Of a DNA stretch of 64,000 bases, positions 45,722 to 57,600 are shown one piece after another (positions within the stretch are counted from its first letter, which is position 1; each line of letters begins with the position of its first letter). The stretch is from Mallotus nudiflorus. Taxonomy: Eukaryota; Streptophyta; Magnoliopsida; Malpighiales; Euphorbiaceae. Below the pieces are notes generated by a model. It made no database searches and was not told where the DNA came from. It saw only the letters and a program-made list of their open reading frames with translations. The position numbers and the translations under genes are program-made. The stretch lies in the NCBI GenBank assembly GCA_947683625.1, contig CANTUR010000126.1, positions 3,402,924 through 3,466,923 of the forward strand. Direction: 5' to 3'.

Positions 45722-47643
45722 ATGGCTCTATAAGAGCAAGTTAGCTTAGATTTGTTTATCTCTAGGGTAGATGAAAATATACTAAAATGGTATAAAAGAT
45801 GTTTTAGCATTCCTACAGATTTTTCCTTGCACACTATAGATAAAAACTTTAAGGCACACACTCCTCGATTAGATTTTGATAGACCAGTGATATACTTTGA
45901 CCAATTAGAAGGGGGATTAAAGTTCCGATTAGATCCCTTTATTAGGAGCTTTCTGAACAGATACAACATAGCACTCAACCAACTTCATCCCAATAGCTAT
46001 CAGATTTTATTCAAGTTTATAGAGTTGATAAACGAGAAAGGTAGAGAGCTGGATCTAAACATCCTTCAATATATGTATAGTCTAAATAAGAAAAGGGGAG
46101 AGTTAATGTTCTCCTTATCAACTATTCTGAACCATAGCCTCTTTGTAAAGCTTCCGGACCTTCATAAGAAGTGGAGGCATAGGTTTTTTATTGTTAAACA
46201 TCCCTAGAATTTCATTAACATCTGACGGATCTAGTCTGATGACTATCATAAGGTGAAGTATCTCTTAAGGTTATTCGATGAAGATAAAGAGATGGTTTGA
46301 GGCTTCATCTCCATGGTATAGTTGACACATCATCTGCTAAGAATTTATCTCAATGATATCTTTGGAGAGTCTACCCCAACTGTATACATGTCAGTGGTAA
46401 GTTCTAAAATTCAAAAGGTATTACTCTAACTTTTTGTTCTTTTTTTTTATTTATAGATGGCTGACTTTTTTGCATTTATGGATGGGATTTAACTTGTAGA
46501 TAACGAGATGGAGACCTATGAGGAGGTAAAAATTACTTCTTCTACTTCTGAGTCGTGTGCTTTGGAGGTTCTAGCTAAAGTTGGACCTAATAAAAAAGGG
46601 TAGGCTGTAGTTGAAACTTCTCAAATGGAGAAGTCTGAGACTCAGAGGAAATGATCCCTGAATGAGGACTCAGATGCTAATAAGTTATGTGAGGAAGTTT
46701 TCGTTAAGCACCCAAAAATATCTAGGTGTTCGAACATGAGGTCCTGGATTCTGAAGAAGCAAAAACCTCAAAGTATTCTGAATGCTCAAGTAAGAGATCA
46801 ATACACTGAGTCTCTATGGCTCCCTGAAGACATCTAATGCTAAATGGATGTAGATAAGGAAGATCTATACAACTCTATGATAAGACACTCATTGGAGGTA
46901 ATTATCTTCCACTTTATTTGATTTTTATTCATGTGTACCAATATTGATGATGATTCTTTTTTCTTGTATTTTAGATGACTCAAGTTTTGTTGCTGGCAAA
47001 GGATAATAATTACTATCTCAAATTCTTGTATAGCCTAAAAGAGACAAAGGTTGGCACCATAGCCATTGACTATAATAAGAGACTAAACAAGGAAAAGGCG
47101 GTACTAAAACTTTGCCAAACTAGACATACTGAGGCTAAGGTAAACCAAAAGAGATTGGAAGAGCTAGAGTATTATCGACCCCAACTTACTTTAAAAAGTA
47201 ACGAGCAGGACTTCCAAATTGTTATATTGGAGAAAAGACTTGTCAAAACAGAGAAATCCCATTAGGATGACAATAAGAGTTATCAGAATATGATCACAGA
47301 GTTTCTTAAGGCTTAGAAGTCTGAGTGTCGGAGGATCTTGCTAGCTCAACACTTTAATATAGAATTTTCAAACTTAAAGAGAATCACACATACTAATCTG
47401 GCCAGGATTGTTGTGAAGAAGATGCTCAAAGCAAGGCTTCTTTCAGGTGGTCAAAGAATCCAAAGTAATAATAAAGTTTACTAACAAGAAATTATCTTTC
47501 AAACAACCAAGGAATTTGAGGCCTGTTGGGGAGAAGGTTTCTGGTGATGTTCCATTGGATCCAAGCCAACCTCTATATCTGAGTCTCTAAATACGAGTCT
47601 TCCTTATATTGAAGGGACTGAGCTTCCTAATACTGAATTTTAA
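45722..47643 (+). pseudogene. antisense additional gene of Tat copy C (three exons, frame preserved)
   Basis: This is the best-preserved copy of the antisense gene. Exon 1 is 45722-46396 (675 bp), intron 1 is 46397-46456 (GTAAGT to TTTATAG, 60 bp), exon 2 is 46457-46897 (441 bp), intron 2 is 46898-46974 (GTAATT to TTTTAG, 77 bp), and exon 3 is 46975-47643 (669 bp with the stop). All three exons are multiples of three, so both introns are phase 0 and the reconstructed product is about 594 residues. Exon 1 holds the 'putative gypsy type transposon' domain (FISRVDENILKWYKRCF, NQLHPNSYQILFKF). Exon 2 starts MADFFAFMDG and is acidic. Exon 3 starts MTQVLLLAKDNNYYL and is coiled-coil-like. In-frame stops such as 46205, 46223, 46232, 46298, 46319 and 46490 kill it. 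Its role is unknown. Confidence 0.78.
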
Positions 47644-47764
47644 ATTATTTAGTTGATATTTTTTCTTTTATAATACAATACTTTGTAATTCAATATTATG
47701 AATATAAATGAAGCAATTTATTCTTAAAATTAAGAGTGCATTTATTAATAATATTTTTAAAGAC

Positions 47765-48965
47765 GGTCTAAGTTCTAATGTTGAAGTAATTCTTTTCCTT
47801 CTTTATCCTTGATCTTGTATGCCCCTTAGTCATTTTTTCAATGACTTGGTAAAGACCTTCCCAGTTAGGTCTGAGCTTACTTGTGCTAGAGTTACCTTTG
47901 CCAATGTCAACCCTTTTGAGTACTTAGTCTCCTATCTTAAACTATTTTAGCCAGACATTGCGGTTATGATATTCCATGACCTTCTATTTTTAGGCTTCAA
48001 CTACAATGGATGTCTGCTTTCTCCTTTTTTAAGCACGTCTAGACATATTCGAGCATTAATGTTGTTGACTTCATGATCTAGATTCTAGTTTACCCAGTAA
48101 CTTGTTGATCCAATCTCCATTGAGATTACTGCATCCATCCCATAAGTTAGTCTGAAAGACATTTCCCCTATAAAAGTTCTGGGAGTCATTCTATAAGCCT
48201 AGACAATGTTGTTGAGTTCTTCAACCTAGTTTTCCTTCTTTTCATCTAATCTCTTTTTTAGACATTGCATGATAATCCTGTTAGTGACTTCTGTCTGGCC
48301 ATTTGTTTGTGGATAAGCTACTGAAGTAACTAGAACTTTATTTTAAGGTTCGAACATAACTTTCTGAATTTCTCATTGTCTAACTACTTCTCATTATCTA
48401 TTATTAAGGTATGTGGTATTCTGAATCTACAGATGATTTCTTTCCAGATAAAGTATTGAATTCGGGCCTTAATGATGGTAGGTACAATTTTGACTTCTAT
48501 CCACTTAATGAAGTAATATATAGCCATGATTAGGAACTTCTTCTTAAAGGTTAAAATAGGAAATAGGCCCAAGATGTCCATTCCCCATATTGAAAAAGGC
48601 CAAGAACTCCCAATTGGATACTGAGTATTAGAAGGCTTATAGCTAAGGCAACTAAACCATTAACATTTATGGCATTCTTAAACTAGTTTTTGAGTGTCTC
48701 GAGACATAATAGGCCTATAATAACCCTGGAGTAATGCTTTTCTAATTAATAAATTATAAGATTCATGGGCTTTACAAATTCCTTCATAAATTTCTCTATG
48801 TAATTTCCTTCCTCTAGTTATACACACTTAGACCACATATGTAAGAAAGACCTTCTATAGAGTTCCCCTTCATTCATGGCATAGCGAGCAGCTTTTATTT
48901 TTAACTTTTATGCTTTCAACTTATCTTGTGGAAGTACCCCATACTTGAGATACTGAATGATCAGC
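47765..48965 (-). pseudogene. integrase of Tat copy C
   Basis: The minus strand encodes the core piece MAIYYFIKWIEVKIVPTIIK, then CRFRIPHTLIIDNEK (48581-48384). Downstream at 48290-48200 are remnants of the region around the third catalytic residue, and the C-terminal part runs to about 47765. The H2C2 zinc-binding segment is around 48640-48780. Stops are numerous. It ends about 120 bp from the end of the antisense gene. Confidence 0.8.
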
Positions 48966-48969
48966 TTCA

Positions 48970-50780
48970 TCCATTCTGCTACTTCCTAGATGTCCATGAT
49001 CTTTGACTCCTCGGTGCTTAGTTTTGTTAATTCCTTAGTAAGCTTAAGGTATTTGAATGCCTACCTATTTTCTACAGTTGATTTAGCTAGTGAGTTTGCT
49101 TCTAAGTTTTCACTTCTAGAGATTTGGATGATTTTCCATTATCCCCTATCTTGCTCGAGCTTTTTCAGGAGCTGCCTTACTTTCTTAACATATTTAGTGA
49201 TGCTTGGATCCTTGATTTGGTATGTTCTTCTGACTTGGTTTACCATCAGCTGTGAATTAAAGTATATTTTGAGATGCTCGGCTCTGACCTTTGTCGTTAA
49301 TTTCAATCCCGTGACGAGTGCTTAATACTTGGCTATATTATTAGTGGCATTATACTTTATCTAAACTACATATCTCATAATGAATTTGTATGGCCCTTTG
49401 AGAATGACTTTTGTGCCAGATCCTCGAATGGATAAGACTCCATCAATGTATAACTTCAATTTTAGGCATTCAAAAGGAGTGAAATCTTTTGTTGTCATCT
49501 CTTATACAAAATCTGATAGGGTTTATGCTTTTATCTACTATCGTGGTTCAGAATTGATGTTGAATTCTCCGAGCAACATCGATAGTTGAACTAGTTTGCC
49601 GGATATCTCAAGTCTTTATAAAATTTTCTTGACTGAGAAACTGGATCTTATAATGATCAAGTGGGCTTGAAAATAATGTCAGAGTTTTTAGAATGTGTGT
49701 ACTACATCCATAGTTAACTTATCCAATTTGGGATACCAGACTTCTAATCCTTTGAGGATTTTGCTAAATGTAGTATACTTGATTTTACTGACTTCCTTCT
49801 TCCCTAACCAGTACCAATGCAATTGACTCCTGGCCAATAGAGAAATATAAGTACAATATCTCTCTAGGGATCGACTTACTAAGAAGAGGTAGTGAGGATG
49901 GAAACTTTTTTATGTTTTTGAAAGCTGTCTGACATTCTCCATTCCATGTAAACTTCTTGGGATTCTTTAAGGCTCAAAATAATAGCAGACTTTGTTTGGC
50001 TAAACAAGAAATAAAACACCCTAATGATATTATCTTGCCATTTAGTTTCTAGAGCTCATTTATTGACGCTGGAGCTTTTATATTAATTATGGCCTCTATC
50101 ATTTTTGGATTAGCTTCAATTTCTTTGTGGGATATCATGAATCCTAAGAATTTGCTAGCTTTCACCCTAAAAATGCACTTTTCTAGGTTAAGCTTGATCT
50201 CATACTGGTCCAGTATTCAAAGGAGAAGTACTACTCTGCATGTTGACTCTTGATGATGATGTCTTCCATATATACCTCTATATTTTTTCCAATTTAATCT
50301 TGGAAAACATAACTCATCAGCCTCTCGTATATTGCTCAAGCAATCTTCAATACAAAAAGCATAACCTTGTAGCAATAAAGACCTTCATGAGCGATAAACG
50401 ACATCTTTTCCTGATAATCTTTTTTTATTAGTATCTGATGGTACCCCTGAGCAACATCCATAAAGCTATACAAGTTATGGCAAGCAGTTGAGTCTACTAG
50501 TTAATTTATCGTTGGCAACAGATAACTGTCTTTGGGGCACACTTTATTGAGATCAGTGTAATCCATAAACATTTTATACTTTCCATTGGACCTTTTCACT
50601 AGCACCATGTTGGCTATCCATTTTGGGTGTGTTACCTCTCTAATGAATCCAACTTTCAGTAATTTCTCTGTTTCCTCAATGATCACCCTCTATCTCTAAT
50701 ATACGAAGTTCATCTTTTTCTAAATGACTAGTTTAACTTCGGGCTTGATGTTTAGACTATGTAAGGCAATTTGAGGATCT
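48970..50780 (-). pseudogene. reverse transcriptase and RNase H domains of Tat copy C
   Basis: The minus strand reads MIIEETEKLLKVGFIREVTH, then VLVKRSNGKYKMFMDYTDLN (50686-50510). The catalytic motif reads VYMEDIIIK at 50272-50261, with Glu replacing one Asp of YMDD. The first RNase H follows to about 49700. The second RNase H includes EHLKIYFNSQLMVNQV near 49270-49220. The second domain is uninterrupted and served to define the insertion in copy B. Confidence 0.82.
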
Positions 50781-51611
50781 ACTCTAATGATTGCAAATGC
50801 TTTAGAGGCAAAGTTGCCTGAATGTTTGATGAGGACCTTACTTATTCCACTTTTAATTTTATTATTGAGCTCATTGTCGACTCTGACTGTCTTTCTCTCG
50901 ACAATTTGTAAGGTCTAAACTTGGTCAATTAGTTCAGGATTGGCTCCTTATTTCTCTACTTCCAATGATTCTAAAGGGAATGCTTCCATCTGGGGCTTGA
51001 CTGTTATCTAATAGCATTGTCTGACCATGTGCCAATCCCAATGACTTGTTAAGACTCGGCCTTTAAGAGGAATCTTTATGGTCAGACGCTTGACACTTAT
51101 GACTGCATCAATATCGTAGAGTATTGGTTGGCCTATGATGCCATTGTATGCAAGAGAAAGATCTACCACATTAAACTGGGCTTTGACATATTTCACATCC
51201 TTAGTTTCTCGGTCGCTAAATTTTAAACTTAACTCTACCACTCTCATTAGTTGAGTGGTTCCTCCGTAAAAGCTTGTAATGAGATTTTGAATAGCTTTAA
51301 ATCAGTGGTAGAACCTCTCATTGCTTTATAATTATTCTAAGAGAGTGCATTGACAACGCTTCTATCATCGATCAACAATCTTTTTACCAAGTAATTGTTA
51401 ATGAAAGAACTCACCACCAGGGCATCGTTATAAGGATGCCAGACACTTTTCCCGTCTTCTGGACCAAATGTGATAGTCTGCCTCTTCTCCAAGGTGGACC
51501 CTTCATTCCCAGATCTTTTAAGCCTTCTCTTAGTCACCTTTCCCCCAATAATCATGTTGATAACTCCGGCTACTTCACTTTGAGCTTTCTTTGGCTCTAG
51601 TTTATCCCTAT
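50781..51611 (-). pseudogene. protease region of Tat copy C, cut by copy D
   Basis: The minus strand reads RDKLEPKKAQSEVAGVINMI from 51609, then SSFINNYLVKRLLIDDRSVV with the active-site region IDDRS (Gly of DDGS changed to Arg). The spacer LSLKFSDRETKDVKYVKAQF, then AYNGIIGQPILYDIDAVISV follows. The frame stops abruptly at 51611 where the LTR of copy D begins. Confidence 0.82.
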
Positions 51612-51843
51612 TGTAAGCACCCAATTTGGAATGACTTGAGTTTGTATGCGACAGAGGACTCAATGATGAAAATTGACTCTGAAATTAGGTTTATTGGATC
51701 TAATTTATTGGTTTTGAACTAAAATGTAAATTATTTTTAAGATTTATTTTTAAGTTTTATTTATTTATTTATTTATTATTATTATTATTGTTATTATTAT
51801 TATTATTTATTTTCAAAGAAATAAAAATTAAAAAGAGAAAATT

Positions 51844-51920
<77 letters not shown>

Positions 51921-53813
51921 AAAAAAATTTTAAAAAAAGGGAAAATTTTACCAAAAGGCCAAATAGGCCTTAAAAAAAGGTTAATTAACTAAAAAAAAGG
52001 AGATGGGCCAATGGCTCAAATGGACCAAATGAATTAATTTGACAGTAAGTGGCGCCATTAGCCAATTTCACCTTTTTTTGTTATTTAGTTATTTATTTAT
52101 CTAGTTGTTTAATTTTATCATAATTCCTGATAATTCAAATTGTTAGGATTAGATTAGATTAGAATAGATTTTTAATTTTATTATCTTATTTTTTTTATAA
52201 ACAAAGGGATTTTCTTTTCACAGGGGAAGAGAGACTCCTAGGGTTTTATTATTTTTTCTTTACCTTTTTTATTTTTAGCCGTAAGCCAAAAAAAGGTTGT
52301 CTTTTCTCTCTCATTTTTTCACGTACTTTTCTTTAATTCTTTGCCAAAAATCATATCAAATAAATTAAAACCACAGATAAACATAACAAAAGTCAGAGAC
52401 TTTCATCAACGGTGATTATCCTTCTGAGGGAAATTAATATTGTATCTCATTATCAAATATTCTTCTCCTTCTTCTTTTATTTTGATTTTGATTTTATATT
52501 TAATTTTTTTTATTATTCTTATTTTTAATCATTCGTTTACAATTTTTTATTCTCTTGATGAATTGGGTGACATGAATACTATAGAGAACAGAATCAATAG
52601 ATAACCCATGAACATTCATGGAATGTCATGGATATACCCATTTATCATTTGAACATAGATTAGGATTTTAATTTAATTTGATTTATTTTTATTATTTCTA
52701 TGTTGTTTTTTTTATTGGTTTATATTTTTATTATGGGCATGTATTTATTATTTTATTTATTTTTATAGTAGGTTGTAATAACCCCATTAGTGAAAAATAG
52801 TGAATATTCTTTAATTTTCTTCACTATTAAAATTAATTAGTAAATTAGGTTAATTTGGTAAACTCTAATTAAAATCAATGGAGACAGTAAGTTAATTTAG
52901 ATTGCATGTTAATTAAAATTAGGATTTTTTTAGAAGAAATAATTTAATGGCTTATTTTATATTTTTTATTTGATTGTTTTTATATTTTTTATATTTTTGG
53001 ACTTGTTTGTTCATTTTTTTATGTTTTGGGCCTCAAGTCTACGTTAGTCTCTAACCCATTTAATTAATAAGCTATCTAAAATTGAATTTAAGGTTAATTA
53101 ATTTAGACCCATTTGGTTAATTTAGATTTAGGCCCATTTTTAGTTTAATTAAAATTTAACTTAGACTTTAGCTCAGCCCATTGATTCCATTTCTTTTAAA
53201 ACAAATAGACTTAAGCCCATTTTTTCCTTTAAATTAAAATCATATTAGAATTATGCCCACTAATTAAGTCATTTCTTTAAAATTTGTAGACTATAAACCC
53301 ATTTTTAGTTAAAATTGAAATAAATAAACTTAAGCTCATTTATTAATATGCAGGTCCACCTTTAATCCATTTCACTTGTAAACAAAAATTTAGAATTAGC
53401 TAACTTTAAAATAAAATAAACATAGTTTAGACTTAAGGATGATGCGCTTCGTATGCATTTTTTACATGCAATTTTATGACTAGTTTGTTTTAGGGTTAGA
53501 TGGATGTTTAATTAGGGTTTAATAAAATTGTGTGTAAATAGAGAATAAAATAGTAATTCATAAAGTAATTCTAAATGAACACAAAGTAAAAGAAGTTATT
53601 ATTCCATTCCTAGAATCTCTTGGTTATGTTGCTAACTTTTTTTTAGAGAATCAAGTACCACCAATTGAATTGTCTCAATTATTACCCTGGGTGGCGACTC
53701 CTCATCTCCATGTTATGACTTTGTGGCATAATGGTGTGTTCTCTAAGGCCCTGAGCTTAAACAGTGTCGTGGTTATTAAAATCTTGGGCGCGCACTAAAC
53801 CTTGTCGTCTACA
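51612..53813 (+). repeat. 5' LTR of copy D
   Basis: It begins TGTAAGCACCCAATTTGG exactly where copy C's frame stops and ends CTTGTCGTCTACA directly before the PBS, giving 2202 bp with TG...CA ends. It contains the (AT)n tract at 51847-51917. Its partner LTR is not in the window, so the start rests on the copy C junction and the TG. Confidence 0.75.
51847..51917. repeat. (AT)n microsatellite
   Basis: About 71 bp of AT dinucleotides inside the copy D LTR. Open frames across it on both strands are artefacts. Confidence 0.95.
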
Positions 53814-53814
53814 A

Positions 53815-53832
53815 TGGCGACTCCACTAGGGA
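53815..53832 (+). other. primer binding site of copy D
   Basis: TGGCGACTCCACTAGGGA starts one base after the LTR. The TGGCGACTC type is that of Ogre-like elements, which are primed by tRNA-Arg; the tRNA identity is from family knowledge. Confidence 0.75.
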
Positions 53833-54210
53833 TAAAAGATACTTATTATTTCATTCTTGCATTCATTCTTCATGTCCCTATTAAACCGATGATGTTGGTT
53901 TATGATTCCATGATTCCACTAGCTTTATGGAGTTGTAAATTGGCTAACCATCATTGTTAGCCTTAACTCAATTTAAGAGAGATTAATGGGCTCATCTAAC
54001 CAGAATTTGTAATCCAAGTCCTAAAGGAGGGTAATCTTCTCTCGAGTTGGTAAAGGATGTCGAACCCCTCTGACATTGGCCTGTAACTCAATGTCTATAA
54101 TGGAGGGCATTTTGCTAAGGGAACCTTGACCTTTTTACCAAACTCCAACCACATATAATGGCTTAGTTACTTCCCCTAGGGTCTACCCAAATTACTTGTA
54201 TAATTTTTTC

Positions 54211-54575
54211 CATGAGGTATTTCTATCTATAAAAGACTAGGCCTAAACTTTTAAAGCCCACTTGGGCTAATAAAGATTGGGCTATACCTTTATACTTAGA
54301 AATGCTATATCTATGCTTATTATCATGAGGTATTTCTATCTATAAAAGCCCAGGCCCACACTTTTGAAGCCCACTTTGGGCCAATAAAGATTGGGCTAAA
54401 CTTTTATACTTAGAAATGTTTGTTTCTATGCTTATTACCAAATGTTGTTTCTATGTTTATTACCATGAGGTATTTCTATCTATAAAAGCCTCGGCCCATA
54501 CTTTTAAAGCCCACTTAGGCCAATAAAGATTGGGCTAGACCTTTATACCTAGAAATGTTATTTTTATCCTTTACT
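54211..54575 (+). repeat. three tandem repeats in the leader of copy D
   Basis: Three units start CATGAGGTATTTCTATCTAT at 54211, 54324 and 54464, so the periods are 113 and 140 bp. They share TATAAAAG, GCCCACTT, AATAAAGATTGGGCTA and ACTTAGAAATG. Each unit carries a TATAAAAG word. Confidence 0.85.
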
Positions 54576-54848
54576 GCTTTAAAAGAGATGTGGTATGCAC
54601 GTCAGTCCCTGATATCCCCCTATTGATATTAAAACCAAGAAAAAAAATTCTAGGACAAGAGACTCACCATTGAACACGTGTGCTAGAGGAATAAGGTTGG
54701 AAGGATGTATGTTGTACACTTGATTGATACTTGCTACTTGCTACTTATTACATAGCATGTGCATTATGCATACATGCACTTTATCCATCATACTAACACC
54801 TTATATTGTAGCCATTATAGATTCACTAAGGTTTTCTCGTATTTGGGG

Positions 54849-57240
54849 ATGGAAAAGGTGGCAGACTAAGAAAAACAAGTTAGAGTTCTAAAACCTCAGC
54901 AAAGGAAATCCTGAACAAACTGGAGTAGACTGGAAAGAAGCCCTATCAACCCACTTTACTTGGAAGTTGAACTAACTTCACCTAAATCTGAATAAATGGA
55001 ATAACAGCAAGGGAACTGGACCTTAGAAGACATCAAGGGAGCTCTGATGGATGACATGAGAGCTATGATGAGCTAAGATAAGCACTATCTGGACTGATGC
55101 CACTTGTTACACTTGAACAACCACCTACTGCTGCTACTATCCCACCTACTATGGATGCTCCACCTATTGCCAACAATACTAGGGGGCAACCTATTACTAG
55201 AAACCTACCTATTATCGAGGTGCAGCCTGAAGATGTTGAGAACTACATAATAGAAAAGGCAAAGAAAGAATCACTTGAATTGATATAAGACCATAAGTCC
55301 AAGCAGATGCGAGCACTGACCCCAAAAGATGTCCAAGATTGAAGAGCTAATCTAGGGACAAGGCATGGGGTATTCGTTTGACTTTAATGACATGTTGCAT
55401 TATGGGAGATGATAGGTTGCCTGACAAGTTTAAGATGCCACAACTATAAAAATTTAACGGAAGAGGAGATCCGAGGATTCATCTCAACCAGTACACAATA
55501 ACCATGAGCACTACTAAAGCACCATTAGAAGTTAACACTAAGTTATTTGTACTATCTTTAGAGGGAATAGCTATAAACTGATATCACGAGTTGGAAAAAT
55601 ATATAAGAACTTAATGGGAAGAATTATGTACTACTTTTTTAAAACAGTATGACTATAACACTAGATTGGAAGTGTTCATCAGAGATCTAGAACTGACAAA
55701 GCAGAAAACCCATTGAATCCTTCTCTGATTTCCTTACCAGGTTTATGAACAAGGCAAGACTGATGAAGAATAAGCTCGCTAAAAAGGATCAGGTTAGGAT
55801 GATAGTCCATAATGTGTCACCCAATCTGGTCGAGAGATTGCAGATGATGAACCCTAAAATATTCATAGACCTGTATGATGATGGTCTGCAAGTAGAAAAG
55901 ATTGAGAGTGAGAAGAAGAGAAATGCTAGAAGCTCAATGGAACCCAAAATTACCCAACTGGGGGGTACACAATAAAGAAGTACCAACCAAGTTGTAGAGG
56001 GTGCGCGCAGTTCAATTACCCCGAAGATTCTCCAACTTCAAACCAACCACTCTCCAAAGTCTTAGAAAGGCTAATCCAAAAAGGCCTGCTTCAACCCTTA
56101 ACCTTTTCTAAACCACTAAACCCAAATGTCCCTGGCTATAACCTTAACAATTACTGCAAATTCCACCAAGTTGTTGGCCATTCCACAGAAAAATTGTATC
56201 CGCCTAAAACATAAAATCTAAAACCTTATAGACTCCAAAAAAAATCACAAACCCTAAAAAGTCCAATTTTAACCCAAACACCAAAGCTAACCCTTTCCCC
56301 AAACTACCAAAATTTCCCACCACCAGCTACCATAATGATCAACTCAAGAGTTAGCAAAGAAGAAGTGCTAAACTCCTTTAAAAGCCTAAACCCTATAGCC
56401 AATGGAGAATCCCTTGATACCTCTAGACGAGTAGAGGATTTACTAGGATAGCCCTTAGGAAAATTTGATTACAAAGTGTTCTATTCCAAACCATCCTCTA
56501 CTGATATTCCCATTAAATCAATTAAGCCCTCATATTAGGGTGATGAGTTTGATGATGAGCCAATGAAGGTAGAGAAAGAACTTAAAACTCCTGAAAGGAG
56601 ATTTACTAAGACAACCTTTGGGCAAGTTTAATTATAGAGTATTTTACTCTAAGCTTGCTTCAGCTAATATTCCAATCAAAGGGATTATGTCTACAGGATG
56701 GGGTGACGAGTTTGGAGATAATAAAAGACCTTTAGCTCCTAAATAGTCTCAAGAAGGAGTTAAAAATCTATTGAATAAGTACTTAGGCAAGCTCAATATG
56801 GAAGAGTTGAAGGAGAAAGGAACATGCATGATAGAAGTATGGAAAGATGGGAAAAAAGATCGAATTATTAGAGTTGTTGACATTTGGTATGACTCTGATG
56901 AAGAAAAACTCGAGTGGTCTTGATGTGCGGAGTGATGATCCTAAGGTAAATCATGTCACTAGGAAAGGAAAAAATTACAAAGCAGTTGAAAAGAAAACCG
57001 AGAGAGTCATAGAAACAAAAGAAATAAAAGATACAGAAGTAGAGGAAGAATAGAAAGAAGACCTGATTCTGGAACAACTGAAGAAGGCTAAGGCAAATGT
57101 CAGTCTTTAGGAATTACTGATACATTTAGGTAGTTATAGAAGAGCTCTTATAAAAGCTCTGTCAAACATAAATATTGAAACAGCAGCCACACCTAAGGCT
57201 ATGGTGGGTAAAGGTGATAGAAAAGAAACACGGGCTGATA
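54849..57240 (+). pseudogene. gag of copy D
   Basis: Gag starts at about 54849 (MEKVAD followed by a stop). A proline-rich part (55097-55288) is followed by the capsid domain at about 55430-55900: LPDKFKMPQL, NQYTITMSTTKAPLEVNTKL, AINWYHELEKYIRT, MNKARLMKNKLAKKDQVRMI. A C-terminal knuckle reads YCKFHQVVGHSTEKLYPPK near 56155-56210, with one Cys lost. Frameshifts and stops abound. A repeat pair at 56450-56560 and 56620-56740 lies in its C-terminal extension. Confidence 0.8.
56450..56745 (+). repeat. internal duplication in the gag extension of copy D
   Basis: Two copies about 170 bp apart encode GKFDYKVFYSKPSSTDIPIK and a parallel FNYRVFYSKLASANIPIKGI. Both are followed by GDEF. The similarity is at protein and DNA level. 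Confidence 0.7.
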
Positions 57241-57600
57241 ACATTTTCAAATGACGACCTGCCTTTGGAAGGGAGAAACCTTAATAAGGCATTATTTTAT
57301 CCTAGCTAAGGTAAGGGGAAAGAGAACTAATTTTTCTATGGTTGATGATAGATCTGCTATGAACGTGTGTCCTTTGAAAATCCTACCTAATTTAGGTTTG
57401 AAGGCTGATGACCTAATAGATTCAAACCTTATAATCAGAGCCTATAATGACAGCACTAGGAATGTGGAGGGGACATTCCAAGCTCTGGTTAAAATAGGAC
57501 TTATTGAATCAACTATTGAGTTCCATTGTGCTGGATATTACTGTTACTTATGCCCTGTAGTTAGGAAGGGCCATGGTTCTATGCTTTAGGAGGGGTATCC
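57180..57600 (+). pseudogene. aspartic protease of copy D
   Basis: The entry segment FSNDDLPLEGRNLNKALF is in one frame. The body NFSMVDDRSAMNVCPLKILP, then YNDSTRNVEGTFQALVKIGL is in another, so there is a frameshift near 57300. The active-site region is DDRS rather than DDGS. Confidence 0.82.

Larger units (their letters stand above)
44286..51611 (-). mobile_element. Tat-lineage Ty3/gypsy retrotransposon, copy C
   Basis: A minus-oriented copy of the same family as copies A and B. Read right to left it has protease, reverse transcriptase, RNase H, second RNase H, integrase, antisense gene (on the plus strand) and 3' LTR. Gag and the 5' LTR are missing from the window because the large Ogre-like element at 51612 has inserted into the protease region. 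They should continue beyond that element, outside the window. Confidence 0.88.

Noticed and set aside
45706..45978. 90-residue minus-strand frame
   Set aside because: Shadow of exon 1 of the antisense gene, which is on the plus strand and aligns with two other copies.
48990..49589. Plus-strand frames of 111 and 69 residues
   Set aside because: Shadows of the minus-strand RNase H region of Tat copy C.
51769..51973. 61-residue frames of alternating Tyr and Ile on both strands
   Set aside because: Translation of the (AT)n microsatellite.
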